Assembly: GCA_001600455.1 (NCBI GenBank)
Contig: BCKC01000006.1
Span: 2,790,001 to 2,854,000, forward strand
Length of the DNA: 64,000 nucleotides
Source: Endocalyx cinctus
Taxonomy: Eukaryota > Ascomycota > Sordariomycetes > Amphisphaeriales > Apiosporaceae
Direction of reading: 5' to 3'
The notes under the pieces: generated by a model
What the model was told of the DNA's origin: nothing
The model's database searches: none
What the model saw: only the letters and a program-made list of their open reading frames with translations
Shown: one piece after another, positions 56,433-64,000 of the stretch
Position numbering within the stretch: position 1 is the first letter of the stretch
Layout: every line of letters starts with the position of its first letter
Translations under genes and position numbers: made by a program

Positions 56433-57815
56433 AGAGTTCCCTGTTGATTCATAAGCGTACATATGTACCTAAAATGGTACGGAAGGACTTGAATTCTTCT
56501 TAGGAAGACAGTCGACCAGGATCATACTGGTCCCCTGTTTGTCACTTCCTATTGTGGAGGTGATGATGGTGAAAATGGTGCATCATCTGATTTCAACACT
56601 GGATGGCGCGTCAAGTTCGAGTTCACCTCGGTCCTGGCCTCCGCATCGGATGAAGAAAAATAGAATAAAATAAAAAGAGGACATATCAAGAGCAATCATA
56701 AAGATGGCGCAAGTGTGTAAAGAAAAAGAAAACATAAATCTTACATTATATGCTCGGAGATCATAACTGAATCACTCAGCATAGAAATCCCACCTCAGAT
56801 TATGTACTACTACAAAACCAATGTAGAATACTGATTTTTGAGTCACCGCGAGGCACCTAGGGTGCGCATTACATTTGCCTGATCTAAGATGTAGATATAT
56901 TCATGAGCCACCCTCCGTCAAGCATAACGGCCGGATATGATATGGCATCTTAATTACGCAGGTATCTTATACATGTAAAAATTCCGAACTCTCTTTAACT
57001 ACATTGGATCATGGGTTCCTGGAAATATAGTAGATCGAGTGGGATGAATAGGATAATGTTATAATACCTCAGGCCTTGAGGTGATTGACAACAGACGGTA
57101 TTCTCATATATACACCGTAGAAAGCCTACGAACGGATCACTCGCGATGAAATTAATCTGAATTAAAAGCAACAAAACTATTGTCTCAACGGTGTGGCCTT
57201 TCTTTGTTCAGTCGTGACGAAAACATGCCTTTCTGCTTTCTTCGACTCGACCTAGCTAAACTCGGAGAAAAAAAGTTCTCTTTGAGAAAGAGTCATGTGT
57301 CAGAACTAGCCCCAAGTCTCCCTTCACTCTATTATCAATTTTTCGCCTCCACCAATGTTGAACGTCCCAGTAACGAAAGAGGGCAAATTCGAGAAATCGA
57401 TCTGAGAGGGAGGGACGAGAAAATAAACAGGTCGTCGCCGCTGACGCGAACCACCTCCTTAATAACATTGATATCACTATCATCGAGAAAGGCAGAGACT
57501 GCGTACGAGCCATACAAATTGTGCCCATTTGGGTTCTTTCCTTCGCCAGAATAATAGGCCATGGCGGGCAGTACATTCTGGACAGTTGTGGCCATTCTAC
57601 AACTACTGCTCATAATCTACGTGTTCTACGTAAACATCGGGCTATTCTTATTGTAACGTCATTCCTCCCATATCATATGTTTTATTCTACGTGAGTAAAG
57701 ACTTTCGGAACTAACTTAGTCTTCTCGAACTCGGACGAGGAGGAATGATATTAGTTACTGCTATAACATCCAGTATCCTTTCCAAGCCGTCTTCTCCATC
57801 ATAGGCTCCCTTATC
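56433..57815. other. intergenic with one candidate micro-ORF
   Basis: The frames at 57180-57554 and on the minus strand (57256-57613) lack coding character. The only notable item is the 31-codon hydrophobic frame at 57561-57656, listed separately. Confidence 0.4.
57561..57656 (+). CDS. candidate 31-aa hydrophobic micropeptide
   Basis: An ATG in strong context (GGCCATGGCG) opens 31 codons that read MAGSTFWTVVAILQLLLIIY then VFYVNIGLFLL and stop. This would be a single transmembrane helix with almost no loops, like the tiny membrane subunits of some complexes. It lies 159 bases upstream of the three-TM protein gene on the same strand, so it could equally be a uORF in that gene's leader, or chance. 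A GTAAAC just before the end might also act as a splice donor. No family recognised. Confidence 0.28.
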   Translation: MAGSTFWTVVAILQLLLIIYVFYVNIGLFLL

Positions 57816-58736
57816 ATGCTGCCGTTCCGCGCGGTTGCGTCCATGTTTACCGTATCAATAAAGACGATATACCGTACGTTTGTAAATATTCTACGTGTCT
57901 GCATCAGCCCGCAAGTATCGCCGGGACGTGAATCTTCTTCCGGCTCGTCCCCTTCTCAGCCTCAGCAACGACATCCTTCTTCAGCACCATCATCATTATC
58001 CCGCCTCTCCAGCAGTAACAAAACCGTCTTCCGATTCATCGCCGTCGTCCTCGCCTTCCCGCTGATCCCCGTCTTCTCCCTCATACCGGCCTTCTTCGCG
58101 CTCGAGCAGTACGGCAAGCCGTACGCGCAGGTCTTCCACGGCCAGAGGGGCTGGGTCTCGCTCAACCTCGCGCTATACGCCGTCTTCGCCCCGGGGCTCG
58201 TCCTTGCCTGCTCCGCCTGCACGATCTACTACGCCTCCCCCTCGGACGAGGGTCCCGCCGCTTCGTGGAAGGCAAGACTTCTGTCTTGGTTCGGCTGCCT
58301 CGCGGCCGTCCTGTTCCTGTTCGATTTCGCCGCTTCTACGGCGGCGCCGGGGCTCGCGGACGCGGTTACGTATTTTGATAGCTTTTTAACGCAGGCGGAG
58401 GAGGGAGAAAAAGGGGCAGTTCACGATGGTACCAATGATAATAGTAGTAAACAGAAGAAGGAAAGAAAATCGGGCGAGACGAAGAGGAAGGATAACGAGA
58501 TACCGAGGAGGGAAGAACGACATACCTGGCTTTCGAGCTCGCTTTATCACTTCGCCAAGACGATAACGCCGACCCTAAAGTCGATCGTGCCATATGATCA
58601 ACCCGGAAGCCAAAGGAGGAAGAAGATCGACGTCTTGCTACGGGTCGCCGGGGAGGGCGATCACCAGAATAGGGAAATACTCGGCTTGTCAGAGGAGGAT
58701 GTAGTGAGGTTAAAGGGGAAGTGGTGGATGCCTTGA
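57816..58736 (+). CDS. three-TM membrane protein of unknown function (306 aa)
   Basis: A single exon. Residues 1-30 contain a hydrophobic/basic helix (SIKTIYRTFVNILRV). Residues 31-68 are Ser/Pro/Gln-rich linker. Three transmembrane helices follow: about 72-96 (FIAVVLAFPLIPVFSLIPAF), 114-140 (SLNLALYAVFAPGLVLACSA) and 156-178 (LLSWFGCLAAVLFLFDFAAS). The C-terminal 130 residues are soluble, with a Lys/Glu-rich disordered part (KQKKERKSGETKRKDNE), then a more conserved-looking end (TITPTLKSIVPYDQ, SQRRKKIDVLLRVAGEGDH, EDVVRLKGKWWMP). Family not recognised; an organellar or ER membrane protein is possible. Third-position GC is high in the TM part. Confidence 0.78.
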   Translation: MLPFRAVASMFTVSIKTIYRTFVNILRVCISPQVSPGRESSSGSSPSQPQQRHPSSAPSSLSRLSSSNKTVFRFIAVVLAFPLIPVFSLIPAFFALEQYGKPYAQVFHGQRGWVSLNLALYAVFAPGLVLACSACTIYYASPSDEGPAASWKARLLSWFGCLAAVLFLFDFAASTAAPGLADAVTYFDSFLTQAEEGEKGAVHDGTNDNSSKQKKERKSGETKRKDNEIPRREERHTWLSSSLYHFAKTITPTLKSIVPYDQPGSQRRKKIDVLLRVAGEGDHQNREILGLSEEDVVRLKGKWWMP

Positions 58737-59393
58737 GTTTGATTTTCTCTTCTTTTTTCCTTGTTCTATTTGCTGTAAAATTTAGTCTCTATACATGTAT
58801 TTACTTGACTACCAAGTCACTTTGTACATATTCTCGTATCAAAAGATACCTCGGCGTAATATGCTCTGTTCGAGCTTCTGGATGGTTGAAGTAAAGAGTA
58901 CAAAAATCGGCGTATTACATAAGGGAGTCTCGAGTTAAGGTTTCGTGCTTACTTACAGGAGATGATGGCGTCAGCCTATCCTATATCAGCACAGAATATA
59001 TCGACGCCCCAGAGGAGAATTGATGGATTTTTCTTTTAGAAAAAGAACTGGTCTGTGGATATAAAGCAATTTATATGACGGAGAGATATGAATGAAAAGA
59101 AATAAAGACTTATTCAAAAACTCACCACTTGCCACGATGATGGTTTTGCGTTATGTTTGGCCTAGAAAAGCAGAACCCTAGAGAAGCGGAAAGAGGGGAA
59201 AGAAATCATCCTTTCCCCAGGCAGCGAAGCACGTGAGAATACGGAAACGAACTTGTCAATTGAGCATCACACTTGAAATCGATCTGGACGTGAGTTATGG
59301 GTATCTCTATTGCGTTACCTGCCGCATCCTCTGGAATTAAGAACCAAGGAAGCCCTTTCTCATCCTGCTTTCATCTTTCCCATTTTATCCAAG
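58737..59393. other. convergent intergenic
   Basis: 3' flanks of two convergent genes; no coding frame beyond shadows of the FMP52-like gene. Confidence 0.4.
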
Positions 59394-60265
59394 TTATTTC
59401 TCTTCCTTCCACTCGTCCCTCCCCAGCCTCACGATATCAGCAGCCTCGAGAACCCAAAACTTGGACGGGGCTTTTCCCTCGGCGGCGAGCATCGCGGCGT
59501 TGACGGCGGCGCGGCCGACGACCTCGCCCTTCTGGCCGAGCCTGTCCTCCAAGCCCTGGCTGACGCGGTGCAGGTTGCTGATGAAGAGGTTCAGGACGGG
59601 ACCGGCCGCGTGGGGCACCTCGCGCGGGCCCATGAGGAAGCCCGGCCGCAGGATCACGGCCTGCTCGAACCCGAGCTCCTGGATCGCGTCCTCGACCCCG
59701 ATCTTCATCTTCGGGTACGGGAAGCTGCTCATGCCCGGGCCGCGGATCCCCGCCGAGGATACGAAGACGAAGGTCTTCACGCCGGCCGCGTGGGCGGCTT
59801 TGGCGATCTCGATGTTTACTTTGGAGGTGGGGGTCGTGAGTTAGCGATTTGTTTCATTATTTATTATTTCTTTTAAATAAAAAAGAATTCATGAGAAGAA
59901 AAAAAAGGGGGTTCGTAATTATTTTACACTATTCGATGGATAAAAAAAGAAGCGTGGATAAGCTTTTACTTACGATCGTGGTCGATCTTCCATTGCTTCT
60001 CGATCCCGCCAGCTTGCGCCTTGGTCGTGCCCAACGCCGAAAACACGACGGACGGGGCTGGGGTGATGGCGGCGAGGCCGCTCGCCCACTTGCTGGAGTC
60101 CGATTCGACGGTGGCTTGCAGCTTGCTCGGCGCCGAATCGCCCGTCTTGGGCGCGCGTCGGCCGAAGGTGTACACCGTTTTAAAGGCGTCGAGCGCGAGG
60201 ACGGTCGAGAGGATTTGGGATCCTACCAGACCTGTGTTTCCGAATACTACAGACGAGTACGACAT
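59394..60265 (-). CDS. FMP52: Fmp52-like NAD(P)-binding protein (238 aa)
   Basis: Two exons, 60265-59974 and 59818-59394; the 155-base intron (GTAAGT...TCCAAAG) keeps frame and joins DHD to LNIEIAKAAHAAG. The protein is an atypical short-chain dehydrogenase of the NAD(P)-binding Rossmann type: SSVVFGNTGLVGSQILSTVL at residues 4-23 (Gly-rich loop), TFGRRAPK, SVVFSALGTTKAQAGG, then VKTFVFVSSAGIRGP, SSFPYPKMKIGVEDAI with the YxxxK pair, and ILRPGFLMGPRE. This matches the fungal Fmp52 family, named in yeast for mitochondrial detection and placed at the outer membrane; biochemical role and substrate are not established. Length fits (about 230-240). The nearby antisense frames (59310-59876, 59849-60301) are shadows. 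Confidence 0.9.
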
Positions 60266-63200
60266 TTTTTCTTAAGTTACGGAGATGTGAGAAAGAGGTA
60301 GGTTAAGTGTGCGTGTAAGTTATTTCTTTGGTTTATTGGGTTTAATGTATATCTACATATATATATGATCCGCGTTGAAAGAAGAGACCCAGACGACCAG
60401 ATTGTTTCTAAAAAGTAGATTCCACAATATTCCAGGGGATTTACCGGTCTTTAGCACGCGCTACACGGCATCGGGAAGATTCAATCCGCCGCTAAATTAT
60501 TTTAAGTTATAACATACTCGGAGACTTCCCTAATATTATCCCAGTATTCCAGTATTCCAGTATTATCACAGCAGTCGGAAACATTCTTCAGTTGTTTAAG
60601 ATACGGCGGAGTTTAGTGAATCCAGTAGCTAAGGAAAATGACGTAAATATGTACGACCTACCCGGCTGCTCTTTTCCCTTTCTTTTTTCTTTAACGAAGG
60701 ATGCTGTTATTTGAAAGTCCGCGTAGCGGAGTTTCCCTTCTCTTTCTCTTTTATGACAATCTGAATGGATACGAGAAGTTTTTACGATTCTCTTGTCGGG
60801 TCAAGAAATACGACGTGCATTACGAAGTGCTTCTATCTCGATTTGCTCATCGCTTTCAAGCATGATGTTTTAATGAGTGGTACTAAATAATAACGTCTTT
60901 TTGTCTTATTTTTCAAGTCGATGGACATTGGAATATCAAAGGTTTTGTTTGCTCGATCTGAATCACCTGGGCAGCCGGTTACACATAACTACCTAGTCAG
61001 TCACTCTATTCTGTGGTCAGATTAGACGCGTCCACTTCGTTGCCTGTTCAATGCATCTCGATCAAATCATCAGCACACCGAAGATACACCCCTCTTTGGA
61101 TTCTATATTTCCGGATTAATGGCCACAGAATGGAAAAACTCTGGTTAATTGCGTACTTGTTCAGCCACCAGCCTGCCCGACAGCCCGAGTCACCTTTAAG
61201 GCTGAATGGATAGTTCATTTCACTGGGTAAGCCAGAAGCTGACGTGGATCAGATGGCAAGGCATATTGTGCCCAATCACAAAATTGTCAAATGCCCTGTT
61301 GCAGTTATTAATACTTCTGACCCCTTCTGCATCCTCTGTCAATGAGCTCGCCTTTTTCGTCCTTTGATTCTCTAAATCTTCGGTGTGTCCAATGACGCGA
61401 GCGATGCTCGGTCTGATATCAAGCTAACTTGTTTTTTTTTTTCATGGCTATTATCAGTCCATGTAATCGAAAGGCTAACTCCGGCTACCCTGATACTCTC
61501 TAAGCTATGGCTTCTGTGAACCCCGTCCATAGGCAGATAGCAACGTAAGTTGCCGCGTTTACGAAAAGCTGGGAAGCGGGATGAAATTGAATCCAAGACT
61601 TCAAACCCAATGGTCTTTCACCAAATTACATTAAGCATTCACCCAAATAGGTTCATAGGCATTCAGTCCAAGATGCCGTTAAAGCCCTGCTGGCATGCTT
61701 CCACGTTATTATCATAGTTCTGATGTCGTGGCAAGTGCTCCACGAGTTACTTGAACTTGTGATGCAGAATGTCTTGCGATAAGTCACAAATTTTCATGCA
61801 AATTTGCAGGTTAGTGCTGCATATGAATTAGGAACGAGTTAGCCCCCATGTTTCAAATGCACAGGCTGCTTGACACCCAAATTTAAATCTATAGTCTGGT
61901 GGCTTACCCTTACGAACGTTATGGGTTTTTTTTTAAAAAAAAAAAAGACTCTCCGTCGTTATAAACCATCGCGTCAAAAAAAAAAAAAAAAAAAAAAAGA
62001 GTTAGTCGCTAGCCCATCTATTCTATCGCCAAGGCCTCTCATCGACACCGAAAATATAAAAATCTCGTGCCCAGATCCAGGCGATACAGTGAAGCATATG
62101 CATCGTGCTTCGCTGTTAATCCTGGATTAATTATGGAGGGTATGCGCGCAACGTCTGGTATATAAGGGGATCGTGGGTCAAAAATACGGGACCCTTTCCA
62201 ATGCGAACTGTATAAAGGGCACATATAAGACCTTCCTTGGCCTTACTCTCAGGCAAAGTGATTCATCTCATTACCAAATTGGTCGACCGACAGAACTACT
62301 CAGCAGCCACTGCACCCTTCACACCGATCGCAAGTGCCTGTACCTTGTGCCCACGAGGCTCCCAATTCGAACGTGTGAATCTGATAGCTAACTAAGTCAT
62401 TTAGTTCTGGTCGATGGCCTTGCAAGACATTTATATGCCCAACATGGAATTCTAACCAACTTTATCAGGAGCCGGCATAGCGCAGTCGGTAAACCTTTCC
62501 AAATAACTGATGCGACCATTCATTGAAGTTTCACATAAACTTCGGCGAATAAGTTAGCGTTCTTGAACTGAAGTGAAGCCTAGAGTGCCCGTCTAAATCA
62601 TTTCCATGGGACAGTGTTATAGTCTACATGTCTACCAAACTACTCACATGGTTCTCCAATTTCACGGGTTAAATACACATACGTGAAGGGTTATATTAGT
62701 CTATCAGCGGCCTACATAGCATTACCACCTGAGCACCATCAAATGAGATTAATCCACCGCTATTTTCTTCAATGATTAATCACTTCAGTTCATACCCCCC
62801 GCACTAGATTGGGCTTTGTAACCTTTTTTTTTTTTAAGAAGAGTTATTCAATACTCCGTGAGATCTCCGCTGTGGAGTCTGAAATTCAAAATTCCAAAAA
62901 AGTTTTGGGAATTTCTAATTGGAAAAGTGATGAGGCTGCGACAACTCCGTAATGGCTTACGGAGGCTGCGTCACACGCATATTATTGCTTCACGGCAGCA
63001 ATGATACTCGACTCCAATTTCCTTTCGGATGTCACCACCCAATGTAACTGGTTTCTTAGATACAGACATCGCATCTAATAGCCCCTGCAATATGCATTTC
63101 TCTTTAAGGGACTTGGGTATCCTACCGGAATCTTCCCACTCGAGCCTCGAACGACGGTTCTGGGCACAGGGTTGTGAAAAATACGTAGCTTTTGGCCGAG

Positions 63201-63608
63201 AAAGATGTGTCGCCAGCCTGAATCTACGTGTTAAGGGCGATCGTGATATGGTATCTCGAAGAAATAAAAGTAGTATTTAAAAAGAATTGTGCTGCAGTGC
63301 TCCGTTCAGGTTTGACACATGGGTCAATTTGGATACTTCAGATTCGTCATACTATCACCGACTCACTTTCAATCGCTTCTACTAAGAAATCAATCTTTTT
63401 AAACCCGTAATGCTCGCCAATGGGCCTTGAAATTTTTCCAAATAGATATGGTTCTCTCTTGAGGACCTATTTGAGCATACGTTACTGGCGATACATACTG
63501 CACTGGGACAAACGTCTAGGTCATTTTATAGTGACCCTTCACAGGCTATCCCAGCGATCTTAAACAAAGCGGAGACCTCGTCCTCTTCAACAGCACGCGA
63601 CCAACCAA
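60266..63608. other. 3.3 kb gene-poor region
   Basis: No frame on either strand looks coding; the longest (61870-62130, 62173-62391, 63029-63280) are composition artefacts or too decayed to name. Landmarks are three copies of CCAGTATT (about 60541-60563), a T-tract near 61431-61442, an A-tract at 61976-61998 and a tRNA-like half-site near 62470. No transposon ends or long repeats were recognised. Confidence 0.4.
61976..61998 (+). repeat. poly(A) tract
   Basis: 23 uninterrupted A. No insertion body can be tied to it. Confidence 0.8.
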
Positions 63609-64000
63609 ATGTCGGAACACTTTACGTGGCAATGTCTATCACTATGCTTACCAACAAGTCCAGGGGTCCAAATCGTGGTCATATATACTTCAGCTGTTGA
63701 AGCAACCGTCCCAGCAGTGAATACGTACGTGGCACCAATCGTTCCACGTCAACATGGCCCTCTGAATTTCAAGTTCTACACCGTCCACGCCATACTCCAA
63801 GATAAACACGACCTGGACCAGAACTTACATCCTCAGGCTTATAGCGTAGATGAACGGTCTCTTTCCATCTGCTATTTAGGAAAGGCCTCTAAATCTTACG
63901 AGCCTCCATCTCCACCCTCTCTTCGCGAAGAGGCCAAGAATCATCCACCTGCGGAAGATGCAGAAGTATCGAGTCTACCGGTGACTGAACAGAGCCCTTG
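63609..64000 (+). CDS. partial open reading frame running off the right edge
   Basis: From ATG at 63609 the frame stays open for 130 codons to the end of the window, so the gene would be cut by the window. The translation looks protein-like: MSEHFTWQCLSLCLPTSPGV then QIVVIYTSAVEATVPAVNTY, VAPIVPRQHGPLNFKFYTVH, LQDKHDLDQNLHPQAYSVDE, and a Pro/Glu-rich part (SYEPPSPPSLREEAKNHPPA). The frame is closed upstream by a TAA about 16 codons before the ATG; a splice acceptor (CAACAG at about 63591) is also possible, so the ATG is not certain. Family not recognised. Confidence 0.42.
   Translation, partial: MSEHFTWQCLSLCLPTSPGVQIVVIYTSAVEATVPAVNTYVAPIVPRQHGPLNFKFYTVHAILQDKHDLDQNLHPQAYSVDERSLSICYLGKASKSYEPPSPPSLREEAKNHPPAEDAEVSSLPVTEQSP

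Noticed and set aside
55653..56462. Antisense frames of 186-269 codons opposite RIB3
   Set aside because: RIB3 catalytic motifs and intron are unambiguous on the plus strand; the antisense is a GC-bias shadow.
1..64000. CRISPR arrays, operons, riboswitches, bacterial-type elements
   Set aside because: The DNA is fungal nuclear sequence with spliceosomal introns; no direct-repeat/spacer array or bacterial signal was seen.
1..64000. Complete tRNA or rRNA genes, transposon coding regions
   Set aside because: I scanned for T-loop (B-box) sequences and for transposase or reverse-transcriptase motifs and saw none; a covariance-model search would be needed to exclude them.

Overview
The window looks like nuclear DNA of a filamentous ascomycete (Pezizomycotina, most likely a Sordariomycete). 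Genes are split by short GT-AG introns of about 47-175 bases with fungal donors (GTAAGT, GTATGT, GTGAGT) and, where visible, CTAAC/CTGAC-like branch points. Intergenic spaces are 0.3-3.3 kb and AT-rich with homopolymer tracts, and coding regions often prefer G/C at third positions. Products are typical of these fungi: DUF3659/DUF6987 proteins, a Zn2Cys6 factor, an NCS1 permease and an Fmp52-like protein. All assignments come from reading translations; nothing was searched against a database. I rebuilt splice sites by hand and checked reading phase; I found 23 protein-coding genes (one of them cut by the right edge) and one candidate micro-ORF.

Left part (1-25 kb): a divergent pair made of a 200-aa hydrophobic-N-terminus protein (403-1129, minus) and a Gln-rich protein with a short C-terminal LDLNLEVEV-type module (1784-2655, plus). 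Two same-strand members of the DUF3659 repeat family follow: a 608-aa protein and a 1,794-aa protein that carries LEA-like repeats, several repeat classes and a C-terminal DUF6987-like region. Then come an alpha/beta-hydrolase with a GHSMG-like nucleophile elbow (AHSMG), a 200-aa four-exon protein of unknown role, and two small single-pass membrane proteins.

Middle part (25-46 kb): a secreted START/SRPBCC-like protein, then a divergent pair of an NCS1 (hydantoin/allantoin/nucleobase-type) permease and a 1,000-aa hydantoinase/oxoprolinase fused to a DUF917 domain, which reads as an uptake-plus-hydrolysis unit. A disordered Arg/Ser/Pro-rich protein follows. Next is a second copy of the divergent pair from the left edge (402-aa protein at 36646-37926, minus; 100-aa protein at 39091-39543, plus). 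Then a Zn2Cys6 transcription factor lies directly downstream of fumarylacetoacetase (tyrosine catabolism).

Right part (46-64 kb): an intronless 1,636-aa all-helical protein of unknown function, an F-box/Cys-rich protein, COQ3 and RIB3 head to head around a pyrimidine repeat, a possible 31-codon hydrophobic micro-ORF, a three-TM protein, an FMP52-like NAD(P)-binding protein, a gene-poor 3.3 kb, and an open reading frame running off the right end.

The most interesting structure is the repeated two-gene divergent module (about 1-2.7 kb and 36.6-39.5 kb). Both partners recur in the same orientation, and the minus-strand members share an intron at the same codon and phase. This points to a segmental duplication of a co-regulated and so far uncharacterised gene pair.
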